This document shows, piece after piece, positions 39,431 to 48,440 of a DNA stretch of 64,000 nt. Under the pieces are notes generated by a model. It made no database searches. It was not told where the DNA came from and worked only from the letters and a program-made list of their open reading frames with translations. Source of the DNA: an uncultured Coxiella sp. GTDB lineage: Bacteria > Pseudomonadota > Gammaproteobacteria > Comchoanobacterales > Comchoanobacteraceae. Made by a program: the position numbers and the translations under genes. Numbering within the stretch: position 1 is the stretch's first letter; every line of letters starts with the position of its first letter. The stretch covers positions 1 to 64,000 of the forward strand of contig CACBGS010000003.1 of NCBI GenBank assembly GCA_902538855.1, written 5' to 3'.

Positions 39431-40819
39431 ATGGCAAACCTTAAGTTATCGGACAAATTTAGTGTTGGTAGAGATACTTCAGACCTAAAAGAACTCAGAG
39501 TTAACGGCTGGATGTTCTCCGCAAGCGTAATAATTGTAGCTGCAATTACATGGTTATTAACATCTATTATGATGCGTATGGTACTACACGCTAATCACTA
39601 TCTTATTGCAACACTGACAAAAGAACAGTTATTCTCACAAAGCAATATATTGTTTATAACAACCATTATATTTTTTGCAACAATACGCTCATATTTCTAT
39701 CAGCTAACATGGTTTAAAGACGCATTCGGAGACGGCGCATCAAAAGCGCTAAAACACTTTCATGAAACCTACAGTGATGATAAAACACCAGATGCAATCA
39801 TTGATAAAACTTTTTCTCAAGGAACTTTCACCGTTGCAATCAAGCGTGTACTAGTAACTATTATGACATTAGGTGTAGGTGGTAGTGGTGGTATAGAAGG
39901 TCCAGCTATTCCCGTAGGCCAGCATATCGGTGCTGGAATAGCAAAAGTATTCAAAGTAAAAGACGTACTATGGTTACGCGTATTAGAGATGTGTGGCATT
40001 TCAGCAGCTATTACAACATTATTACATGCGCCACTCACCGGAGCTGTATTTGCATTAGAGTTAGTGTTTGGCTGTAAATTTGTCTACAGACTTTTGATAT
40101 GCTCTTTTATTTCGTCATTGGTCGCTTTTATTTTATCTAACCACATACTTGATGCCCAAGCACTATTTAATATACAAAGTCATGCCATACATTACACGCC
40201 ATTTGAGTATCTAATGGTCGTGGTTGTAACTGTATTTGCCAGTATTCCAAGTGGTATCGGATTATTAGCAATATTCGCCCTAATACGAAGGGTGTTTGCG
40301 CATATTCCAACAATGATACATGCACCCATAGGCGCATTCTTATGTGCTATAACAGCAATATTTATGTATCATTATTATGATTTAAACCCACATCATATTC
40401 TAGGTGTTGGTGAAGAGACCATTGTAGGTTTATTTGAAACAGCCCATCATAATGAAATAGCCCATGGTTGGCAGATGCTAGTAGTAATAGTCATCTTAAA
40501 GCTATTTTTAACCGGCTTTACAATTATATCAGGAGGTAGTGCAGGGTTACTAGTACCAGCTATCTTTGTGGGGTCAGTTTCATCAAGTGCCCTATTTCAT
40601 ATACTGACTATATACAATGTAATACCCATTATTGATGGCTTACAGACATTATTTATGGTTACAGGGATAGCATCTTCATTAATTTGCGTTATGGATTTGC
40701 CTATAGCCACAGTATTATTCGTAGGTGAATTATTTGATTTTAGCTTTATTGCACCCTGTATAATAGCAGTAGCAATATCGCGGATGCTAAGTCAAAAAAT
40801 AAAAGCGCATTTTAGCTAA
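39431..40819 (+). CDS. CLC-family chloride channel or antiporter
   Basis: A 462-aa inner-membrane CLC protein. The anion-gating glutamate is E156 in GSGGIEGPAIPVG, and GGSAGLLVPAIFVG later supplies the selectivity filter. Counting from E156 without gaps, the position of the internal proton glutamate of E. coli ClcA (E203) is Leu211 here; the preceding Glu is kept as E210 in ALEL. The loss of the proton Glu is a feature of CLC channels and of some exchangers, so it may be a channel rather than a 2:1 antiporter. The 3' end overlaps the convergent giant orphan by 8 bp. Confidence 0.9.
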   Translation: MANLKLSDKFSVGRDTSDLKELRVNGWMFSASVIIVAAITWLLTSIMMRMVLHANHYLIATLTKEQLFSQSNILFITTIIFFATIRSYFYQLTWFKDAFGDGASKALKHFHETYSDDKTPDAIIDKTFSQGTFTVAIKRVLVTIMTLGVGGSGGIEGPAIPVGQHIGAGIAKVFKVKDVLWLRVLEMCGISAAITTLLHAPLTGAVFALELVFGCKFVYRLLICSFISSLVAFILSNHILDAQALFNIQSHAIHYTPFEYLMVVVVTVFASIPSGIGLLAIFALIRRVFAHIPTMIHAPIGAFLCAITAIFMYHYYDLNPHHILGVGEETIVGLFETAHHNEIAHGWQMLVVIVILKLFLTGFTIISGGSAGLLVPAIFVGSVSSSALFHILTIYNVIPIIDGLQTLFMVTGIASSLICVMDLPIATVLFVGELFDFSFIAPCIIAVAISRMLSQKIKAHFS

Positions 40820-43800
40820 CTGTAAATTCTTTCGTAAATTCTGCTTTCATCCTCTGCCATTCTAAAGCCTTACTTTCTATAAGTTGAGTATACTTCTCTG
40901 GAAGATTATACTCATTCTTCTCAAAGTCAAACCTATAAGTTTTCCCATCAAAGGTATTAAAAGTGATTTTTTTATCTTCTGAAGCTGTATCAGGAGAATC
41001 TAGCACAAATAAAAATAATATTGCCATACGTACCTCAACAGGTTCTGCCGGATCATAGCAAATATTACAAAAATAGTGCCAATCATAACTACTAAAACTA
41101 TTGTTAGGGAGCAGTTTAGCAAAGAGAGATTGGCCATCTGCAAGTTTTGTAGCTAAAATCTCAAAAATATATGTTCCATGAGTGTGTAAATACTGAGTAA
41201 GATAGTTTTGTAACAAGAATAAAATATTCTCAGCAGTAGCAGATCTAAAAAGTAAATCTATCATATTGCTAGGATCAGTATTAGTTTGCCGAAAAGCATC
41301 GTACAGGTGTAGTGCTAAGGGCGCGGCATCTTTAAGAAAAGGACAGGGGTTATGTTCAGAAGTACACTGGCCAAAATAAAAGCTTGTTTGAGTTGGACTG
41401 ATACTAGGTAGTAGAAAGCATGCAGACTCTGGATGCCAGGGTAGAAATACGTAACTATAATAAGGCTTATCATGAGCTATCAAACAAATATTAAAGACAA
41501 TTGATTGAGAGTGGCCTGAAGAAAACTTTACTATGTAATTATCATCTTCTACATAGTTACGCCAATTTGATTGCTGACACCATATGCTGAGTAGATTTGC
41601 AAATTCACCAAGCTCTTCTTTATCAGCATTGACACGAATATTTAGCTCAGGCTGTTCCGAATATGTTAAGTGTACAGGTGTCTTAGTTAGATAAGCATGT
41701 AAATAGCATGCAGCATTATAATCACACATACCTATTTGAATACTATTACTAGTAGTATTGAGCTTGCTATGTAAGTAATTAAGGAAGGATGTAATAATTG
41801 TATCAAATGCAAGAAGATCACCAGGCATATAGTATTTTGGGAGTATCAGTGACTTTTGATTAAGCTGAATGGCTAGAGTATAAAGACTATGCTTGATAGA
41901 GTTAATTTGTGCTGGTAGAGGATTAATAGCACCATACTCTTGGCTAAGATGTTGCTGTAACTCATCTGTAGAATCAGATATACACTGTATCATTGTATTA
42001 ACCATTTCGTTAAAAATTATAGGAGCTGTTTGGGTGGAGCAATCGCTATGCTTTGCCATAACTAAAGAATTTTTTTCCGCTTTTTGATCAAAGCTATTAG
42101 CCTGTTCTTCAAAAAAAGAAATACTTGTAAGCAGGTCCTTATTGTTATTTTCCATCTTTTCATTAGCTCTTTCTAATTTGGCTATGAATTTTTTTTGCTC
42201 TGCATTTTCTGACTCAGCATTTTTACACTTTGCTCTTAACGCATTATTCTCTTTTTGTAGTGACTTTTCACGTGTCTTTAGTTTTTGTACATCTACAGTA
42301 GGCGAGGATGAAGCTGGCTTAAACTCACTCGCTAGTAAAACTTGGGCGCTCAGCTCAGACCGCTCTTTTTGAAGATTTGTAATCTTTTGCTGCAGATTTG
42401 TAATCTCTTGTTTATATTCTTCATCTTTTTGTGCAAGCTGAATGCGAAGTTGTGAACCACTTTGTATAGTTTGTTTTATACCCTTTAGTTGTTCTACATA
42501 CTGGCTTTTATTGTTATTAACAATATTTTCAATAATGCGTGCATGCTGGGAGTATAAAACGGTACGCTCCGGTAAAAGAACAGGGTTATTAGCAGCATCT
42601 TGATTAGGTATAGTGAAATGAGAGAACTTATCAAATGTATAAAGAAATTTCATATGCTCGTAAAAAGTCAGCTCATCTGCTGCATGAGTATGTGGATGGC
42701 ATTGTAGATTGCCACGACATTGCTTAAATAAACTTACAAAATGAGAGCTATAAGTTTTATCAAAAAAACCAAAAGAATCGTAATGTGTAATAAAAGTGCG
42801 TAGATATTCAGCAGTATTAGTTTTCTCAGGTGCAGCCATAAGCATAAGAAAATAAACAGGGTATATTTTCTCAAAAAGATTAGTATCAATGTTCTCAGCA
42901 GCTAGTGCACATAGCAGCGTATGCGTTGCTTTTAAAACACTATTTTGTATTAAATTATCAGGAATAACATTCTTTAAAAGCTCAGCTTTATATAAATCAG
43001 CCAGTGTTGCTTCTAAAGGAAGCTCAGCAAGATATAATTTTAATGTAGCATAATCTTGAGAATAAAAGTTAGCTATTAGACCTAATGAAAGAGCGGTATT
43101 AGGAGCGTTAGAGTTTACAGATCGTAAAATACGTAGCCAGTGCTGTTGACGATAAGTATACAATAAATCATCAGCGCAAATAGCTTTAGTATAAGCCTCT
43201 ATATCTAGATATTGCACATCTAAAGTTTTAACTTCAGGAAAAACTTTTTTTAACTTTAGAAATATATTGTATTGGAAGTAATAAGAAAAAATAGGGCTTT
43301 CGAGATGTAGTTGTGCAAGTATAATGTTATTTTCATCCAAATCTGCATTTAGGTATTTCAAGCCTTTAGTAAGAACACGATTATATTCGAGCATTAGTCG
43401 AGGGACATTATAAGAAATTCTACATAGAGATATTTGATAGCAAGGAATGCAATGAAATAGCTTTGCAGCGGTATTAATATCATGTTGATCTAAAAAGTAA
43501 TCAATTGCATATTGAAATAGAATAGCTTGATCTGATGGTTGACAGCTGTTGTAGCTATTAATCAAGTCATTTATATTATAATCCGTAGTTATTTTATATT
43601 TTGAGAGTTTATTTTCAATGATATGCTGGTATTTAGCACCTTTAGCTAAGAGCAAACATACGGCAATAGTGTTTTTACTATCATAGGCATTGTCTAAAAT
43701 AGTAGACGCTATACACGTTTTAGCTGACATTTTTTTTAATAAGGTGTCTAATAGTAAGTTCTCTTTAGAGGCAATCACATTATTTATAGATATATCATCA

Positions 43801-44648
43801 ACATTAGCGCCAAATGCTAAAAACTGTTCAATAACTTTTCTATTATCAGCAAAGTTTGTTGCTACTACAAGTGGTGTAAGTGAGGGTCCTATAGCATAGT
43901 TAATACAGTGATGATCAGTTAAATGAGTGAAAATCATTTGGACAATAGTCATATGCGCATCATGCGATGATTTATTTTCATTTGTTGGTCTTAGCGCAAG
44001 TTGATGAAGTAAAGACCAAGATTGTAGAGGCAAATATTTACGATGATTTGCATCAATAGCAAGATCCTCATCAGCAAAAAACTGAGGGTGAGAAAGAAGC
44101 AGCTTAACATCTAAATGTTCATTGATATAAAGTATATCCCAAGAAATTTTGCCCTTGTGCATTGCAATAATTGTGTGACAAAGTTGGATGGATAGATTTT
44201 CTATTCCAGATTTAAGTATAAAAAAGTAATCACGATGACTTAGATTTTGGGCTTCTTCTAAACTTAACACACGAAGAAAAGAGCCAGCGTAATCACAATA
44301 ATCATACTTAATTAAAAAGTATAAAGCATACTTTATATGCAAGCCGCAAGTTGCTGGGCAAGAGCGTATTTTATGTACTAATTTTGGAATCTTATCCTCT
44401 TTTTGAAAAAGAGTAGATAAAATCTTATCTTTATCTATAAAGTCATGCTCAAGTGCTTTATAGAACGCTTCAACACTACACTCAGGTATATATTCCACAG
44501 CAGCAATCATAGCATCAAGAAGAGCAGCCTGATCTATACTTTGCGCAGATATAGAAGATAGCTGAGTAAAAAAGCTTTTGTAGTCGCCACATTGTGATGC
44601 ATCTATAGAGCATGATGTGATTAAGTTTTGTAATTGCGTACTGGGCAT
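40812..44648 (-). CDS. Giant orphan protein with ankyrin-like segment and coiled coil (1278 aa)
   Basis: No known full-length family is recognised. Residues 1-700 are helical and repetitive, with short ankyrin-like units around 215-320 (for instance PLVVATNFADNRKVIEQFLA then FGANVDD). Residues about 713-850 form a long coiled coil, with NLQQKITNLQKERSELSAQ and repeated Gln, Glu, Lys and Leu heptads. The C-terminal 400 residues are mixed and contain no recognised motif. No signal peptide or membrane helix is visible. Size, helical repeats and coiled coil resemble secreted effectors of intracellular bacteria, but no secretion signal can be confirmed. Confidence 0.6.
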   Translation of the reverse strand: MPSTQLQNLITSCSIDASQCGDYKSFFTQLSSISAQSIDQAALLDAMIAAVEYIPECSVEAFYKALEHDFIDKDKILSTLFQKEDKIPKLVHKIRSCPATCGLHIKYALYFLIKYDYCDYAGSFLRVLSLEEAQNLSHRDYFFILKSGIENLSIQLCHTIIAMHKGKISWDILYINEHLDVKLLLSHPQFFADEDLAIDANHRKYLPLQSWSLLHQLALRPTNENKSSHDAHMTIVQMIFTHLTDHHCINYAIGPSLTPLVVATNFADNRKVIEQFLAFGANVDDISINNVIASKENLLLDTLLKKMSAKTCIASTILDNAYDSKNTIAVCLLLAKGAKYQHIIENKLSKYKITTDYNINDLINSYNSCQPSDQAILFQYAIDYFLDQHDINTAAKLFHCIPCYQISLCRISYNVPRLMLEYNRVLTKGLKYLNADLDENNIILAQLHLESPIFSYYFQYNIFLKLKKVFPEVKTLDVQYLDIEAYTKAICADDLLYTYRQQHWLRILRSVNSNAPNTALSLGLIANFYSQDYATLKLYLAELPLEATLADLYKAELLKNVIPDNLIQNSVLKATHTLLCALAAENIDTNLFEKIYPVYFLMLMAAPEKTNTAEYLRTFITHYDSFGFFDKTYSSHFVSLFKQCRGNLQCHPHTHAADELTFYEHMKFLYTFDKFSHFTIPNQDAANNPVLLPERTVLYSQHARIIENIVNNNKSQYVEQLKGIKQTIQSGSQLRIQLAQKDEEYKQEITNLQQKITNLQKERSELSAQVLLASEFKPASSSPTVDVQKLKTREKSLQKENNALRAKCKNAESENAEQKKFIAKLERANEKMENNNKDLLTSISFFEEQANSFDQKAEKNSLVMAKHSDCSTQTAPIIFNEMVNTMIQCISDSTDELQQHLSQEYGAINPLPAQINSIKHSLYTLAIQLNQKSLILPKYYMPGDLLAFDTIITSFLNYLHSKLNTTSNSIQIGMCDYNAACYLHAYLTKTPVHLTYSEQPELNIRVNADKEELGEFANLLSIWCQQSNWRNYVEDDNYIVKFSSGHSQSIVFNICLIAHDKPYYSYVFLPWHPESACFLLPSISPTQTSFYFGQCTSEHNPCPFLKDAAPLALHLYDAFRQTNTDPSNMIDLLFRSATAENILFLLQNYLTQYLHTHGTYIFEILATKLADGQSLFAKLLPNNSFSSYDWHYFCNICYDPAEPVEVRMAILFLFVLDSPDTASEDKKITFNTFDGKTYRFDFEKNEYNLPEKYTQLIESKALEWQRMKAEFTKEFTVS

Positions 44649-44872
44649 AGAACTTGACCTTGTTTTTTAATGGCATATATTTTTAATGCTAAAGATAAAA
44701 ATACACCTCTTTTATCCGATGATTTTATTGATAAAAATTTTTTATGAGTATAAATGATATATAAATTAAATACAATACAAATAATGTTTTTTAGAAGTAA
44801 TTGATGCTAAAATAGCACAGATATTGTTTGCAAATCCAGCATTAATAATCAGTATACACAGGGGTATTCACA

Positions 44873-46291
44873 GTGCAGCTTAAACCAATCTATACAGAAC
44901 TACCAGATATTTTTTACGCAAAGTCATCACCCAAAGCAATCAAGCGCCCAGAGCTGGTACTCTATAATGATAAGCTAGCTCAAGCAATAGGTTTGGAAAC
45001 ACAGAACATTGATAGTCATAGTAAAGCTAATATTTTCTGTGGTAACCATATAATTACAGGCTCTATACCTTTAGCATTAGCTTATTCAGGACATCAATAC
45101 GGATATTACACTAAGCTCGGTGACGGTAGAGCACACATGCTGGGCAGTCTACAGCTTAGTGATAAAACCTATTTAGATCTGCAATTAAAAGGCTCAGGAC
45201 CAACACCTTATTCTAGAACGGGAGACGGTCTAGCCTCATTGGAATCAATGTTAAGAGAATATATAGTTAGTGAAGCTATGTATGCATTAGGTATTCAAAC
45301 AACACGCTCTTTAGCTGTTGTTAAAACAGGCAGTCGAATACAAGAATATACAGAGCAAACCGCAGGAGTATTAACTCGTATTGCGCGATCACACATACGC
45401 GTAGGCAGTTTTGAGTATGCATACAGTTTACAGGATAAAGATAAAATACAGGCATTAATTGATTATACAATAAAATACAACTACCCAGAACTTGACGGAG
45501 CTCAAAATAAAGCACAAGCCTTATTAAAAGCGGTTATCACAAACCAAGAAGATCTATTAGTACAATGGATGCGAGTAGGTTTTATTCATGGAGTAATGAA
45601 TACAGACAATATGAGTATCATTGGTGAGACCATAGATTACGGTCCATGTGCATTCATGGATAATTATCATCCTGATACAGTTTTTAGTTTTATAGACAAA
45701 TATGGTCGCTACGCTTATCAAAACCAGCCGGTAATAGCACAATGGAATTTAGCAAGATTTGCCTACACGCTATTAGATTTTATTGATAACGATAAACAAA
45801 AAGCTGAACAAATAGCTAATACAATACTTGCAGGGTTTAAAGTAAACTATATTAAAAAATACAAAAAAATGATGTGTGATAAGCTAGGTTTGCTTGAGTA
45901 TAATCAAAAAAATTACGCTTTAGTAACAGATTTATTATCACTAATGCAAGATAAGCAAAAAGATTATACCAATACTTTCAAAGATTTGACTTATGAGCAA
46001 GAGTTTGAAGATGATGAAGAATTGGAAAAATGGTATCTAAGATGGCAAGCAGCTATAGCAAAAACCAAAAAAGCTTCTTTTAAAACCATGCAAGAAAACA
46101 ACCCAGTGATAATTCCCAGAAATCACCAAGTCCAAAAAGCCTTATCTGCATGTAGCAATGGAGACTACAGTATAATACAAGAACTGATAAATGTATTAAG
46201 CAGCCCGTATAGCCTAAGAGATGAGACCGGTGAATATGAACAAGCACCTAAACGAGATGAGCGAGTACAATATACCTATTGTGGTACTTAA
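44873..46291 (+). CDS. selO: Protein adenylyltransferase SelO (YdiU)
   Basis: A 472-aa pseudokinase that transfers AMP to proteins. Length is close to E. coli YdiU. It has LAYSGHQYGYY, LGDGRAHMLG, QLKGSGPTPYSRTGDG and the catalytic Asn/Asp block HGVMNTDNMSIIGETIDYGP. The GDGRAVLRS motif of most homologues reads GDGLASLES. The C-terminus is YCGT, with the Cys three residues from the end. The start is GTG, with AGGGG 8 bases upstream. It is convergent with the small orphan, overlapping by 4 bp. Confidence 0.93.
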   Translation: MQLKPIYTELPDIFYAKSSPKAIKRPELVLYNDKLAQAIGLETQNIDSHSKANIFCGNHIITGSIPLALAYSGHQYGYYTKLGDGRAHMLGSLQLSDKTYLDLQLKGSGPTPYSRTGDGLASLESMLREYIVSEAMYALGIQTTRSLAVVKTGSRIQEYTEQTAGVLTRIARSHIRVGSFEYAYSLQDKDKIQALIDYTIKYNYPELDGAQNKAQALLKAVITNQEDLLVQWMRVGFIHGVMNTDNMSIIGETIDYGPCAFMDNYHPDTVFSFIDKYGRYAYQNQPVIAQWNLARFAYTLLDFIDNDKQKAEQIANTILAGFKVNYIKKYKKMMCDKLGLLEYNQKNYALVTDLLSLMQDKQKDYTNTFKDLTYEQEFEDDEELEKWYLRWQAAIAKTKKASFKTMQENNPVIIPRNHQVQKALSACSNGDYSIIQELINVLSSPYSLRDETGEYEQAPKRDERVQYTYCGT

Positions 46292-46836
46292 ATAAAGCTG
46301 CGGCTGATTATACAAGCAAGCAAACTCATTACTAGTAGCACGCCATCAATCACTGATGCAGTATAAGGCACGTTACTGACATTAGTATGCCATGATGCCG
46401 ATTGACTTATGACTGTTTCAGGGTGGCGCAGGTTACTCTCAATTTTTTTATAAAGCACTATTTTTGCCCTATCGAGATAAGTATAGGTTTTGCCAGGGTG
46501 TTGGCGTTCTATAACAGGATTAGTAGATTTAACTTGCGTTAACTTTTTTTTCTCCCACTGAGACTCAGGCTGGTTTTTCTCAGAATTAAACCAAAGCAGC
46601 CTACCATCTTCAAGCGTGGCATTATATTTATCAAAAGCAGGGTTTTCACTAGTATCATCTAACACAATAGTATTATCATCTTTGAGTGTGCCAGATATAC
46701 ACCACACCTTCTCATTTTGAGAGTCTTTGCCATAGATAGTCACACTAGCGTCTTGGTTAACGCGAACAAGACGGAAGCCTTGTGGATATTTAGGGTCATT
46801 ATAAAAGCCGTTGTAGGTATTATGTTCTATGTTCAT
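46288..46836 (-). CDS. Hypothetical tail-anchored protein
   Basis: A 182-aa protein. The N-terminal two thirds are short beta-like strands rich in Tyr, Trp and Asp, with a pattern like GFYNDPKYPQGFRLVRVNQ and WCISGTLKDDNTIVLDD, suggesting a small beta fold. A single helix near the C-terminus (SVIDGVLLVMSLLACIISR) would anchor it in a membrane with only a few residues outside. No family recognised. Convergent with selO. A 12-bp palindrome AATGGCGCCATT lies upstream at 46854-46865. Confidence 0.5.
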   Translation of the reverse strand: MNIEHNTYNGFYNDPKYPQGFRLVRVNQDASVTIYGKDSQNEKVWCISGTLKDDNTIVLDDTSENPAFDKYNATLEDGRLLWFNSEKNQPESQWEKKKLTQVKSTNPVIERQHPGKTYTYLDRAKIVLYKKIESNLRHPETVISQSASWHTNVSNVPYTASVIDGVLLVMSLLACIISRSFI

Positions 46837-46965
46837 GATAAGCCTGTTAACTTAATGGCGCCATTGTATTAGTATGTGTTTTAATAGTCAATTAATACAT
46901 ATAAATTAATGGGTTATATAATTTTTTCTAATAAATCACTAATAGAAAAATCCAGTAAATAGACG

Positions 46966-48309
46966 CTATTTATTTTTCTTATGCTCATTATCAGAAGTAT
47001 AACGAATAGCCTGTTGCAACAACTGCGGCGATACTAGATTATTATGATCAGTTGACTTAACAAAATGGTCAAACAAAGTAGACTCATCTTTATGGGATAA
47101 ACTCGGGGCATCTTTTTTATTTGCCTTTTTAGGATAAGTGACAATAATATGATCAGGAATTTCACGTGAAACATAACTTTTCAAGCTATCAGGAAATGGA
47201 GAGTAAATACCAAAAAAGTGAGAGCAATTAACTGCCATATGGGTTAAAATTGGACTAATCAGCCAGCCATTTTGTTGATAGCTCTTATTATAAGCAAGAC
47301 CTGCGACTGTGGCTAAAGCAATCATAACCGCGCTATCTTTTTCATGCATAAAGCCAAAAAGAATAGCTGGTGCTATTTCATCAAAGCCAATATAGGCAAA
47401 CAAAGCAATACCTAGCAAATAGGTGAGTATTTCTGAGTGCTCTCCCAACGGAAGTTTAATATCCCCCAAACAACTAACACCAAGAGCAGCAATAACTGCA
47501 CCAGAACACATATTGTGTATGCGGTTGAGCTTTATGGATTTTGCCGCCAGTAACATGTTGATATGAATAATAGATTCCGTGGAAGTAACAACTAATTGTT
47601 TTACTAAAAATGCTGCCTTATCTACTGTATCCAAAGAAGAACTACGTTTATCTAATGCAAGATGTCCAGTATACAAGCCAGCTGCAAGCAAAGGTGCGCA
47701 GGAAATAAACCAGTAATAACCAGTATTTATTGGCAGCATACCAATAGAAGTAAGTCCTAAGCTTTGTGCTGGCAGCATATAGTCAGATCCCATTGCTAAG
47801 TATAGCAGTATTGCAGCGACTATTTTTGCAGGATGTAAAGACATATAGTACCACTCAGATTGTTCCGTAGCACGTATGGGGCGCCATCGTATGAGTTGCT
47901 TAAAAATTTTAGGTATAAGATTGAATCGTGTTGGATGAAATAAGGTAGCAAGAACTAGGCAAGCTCCGTACCCAGATGAAATAGCATGATGATTACTAAC
48001 AGAAAGTACGAAAAAAAGTGAGAACATAGATGAGAACAGTAGTAGTTCTTTTTCAGAGAGATATTGGTAAGTTTTATGTATATTAGCACGATATTTATAA
48101 GTAAGAAAAATAGCATTACTACTCAACCAGCTACAGAAAAACAGCGTGAACATGCTGCTATCGTATTTGCTTATCCCATGATGTGAAAATTGTATAAATA
48201 GCGAAGATGTTAATGCTGTACCCAAAATAGCAAGGGCCTCATTAACCGAAATCAGACTTGCTTTGGATAACAAATCTGTCTTAGATAGTACTTGCATGGC
48301 TCTAATCAT
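46966..48309 (-). CDS. CPBP-like (Rce1-type) membrane protein, divergent
   Basis: A 447-aa protein with about ten membrane helices. Toward the end of the membrane part it carries FGFMHEKD, then a spacer and NGWLISPILTHMAVNCSHF. This resembles motifs 2 and 3 (FxxxH and HxxxN) of the CPBP/Rce1 protease fold. Motif 1 (usually EExxxR) is only weakly represented by TESIIHINML. It is therefore either a degenerate CPBP protein or a diverged active one. The C-terminal 70 residues are hydrophilic. A parS-like site (47158-47173) falls inside the gene. It is divergent from the 1152-aa orphan. Confidence 0.55.
   Translation of the reverse strand: MIRAMQVLSKTDLLSKASLISVNEALAILGTALTSSLFIQFSHHGISKYDSSMFTLFFCSWLSSNAIFLTYKYRANIHKTYQYLSEKELLLFSSMFSLFFVLSVSNHHAISSGYGACLVLATLFHPTRFNLIPKIFKQLIRWRPIRATEQSEWYYMSLHPAKIVAAILLYLAMGSDYMLPAQSLGLTSIGMLPINTGYYWFISCAPLLAAGLYTGHLALDKRSSSLDTVDKAAFLVKQLVVTSTESIIHINMLLAAKSIKLNRIHNMCSGAVIAALGVSCLGDIKLPLGEHSEILTYLLGIALFAYIGFDEIAPAILFGFMHEKDSAVMIALATVAGLAYNKSYQQNGWLISPILTHMAVNCSHFFGIYSPFPDSLKSYVSREIPDHIIVTYPKKANKKDAPSLSHKDESTLFDHFVKSTDHNNLVSPQLLQQAIRYTSDNEHKKNK
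47158..47173. promoter_or_regulatory. parS-like ParB site (candidate 3)
   Basis: AATTTCACGTGAAACA matches 14 of 16 positions of the parS consensus TGTTTCACGTGAAACA, with the full core intact. It lies within the CPBP-like coding sequence. parS sites are often intragenic, so that does not argue against it. It is the best of the three candidates in the window. Confidence 0.5.
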
Positions 48310-48343
48310 CTAAATATAAGATCTACATAATCATATTAATGAC

Positions 48344-48359
48344 AAAAAGTATACTTTTT
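48344..48359. promoter_or_regulatory. Perfect 16-bp palindrome between divergent orphans
   Basis: AAAAAGTATACTTTTT is a perfect dyad in the 131-bp spacer between the divergent CPBP-like and 1152-aa genes. It is a possible operator or a symmetric AT-rich bend; chance is not excluded in AT-rich DNA. Confidence 0.35.
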
Positions 48360-48440
48360 ACCATAAAATACATGGGGTATTTTAAGATTTTTTTGTAAAT
48401 ACAGACTATATATCACATATAGTATATACCAATAATTTTT

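Noticed and set aside
44873-46291. Truncated SelO
   Set aside because: At 472 aa it is close to E. coli YdiU and ends in the typical Cys-x-x C-terminus.
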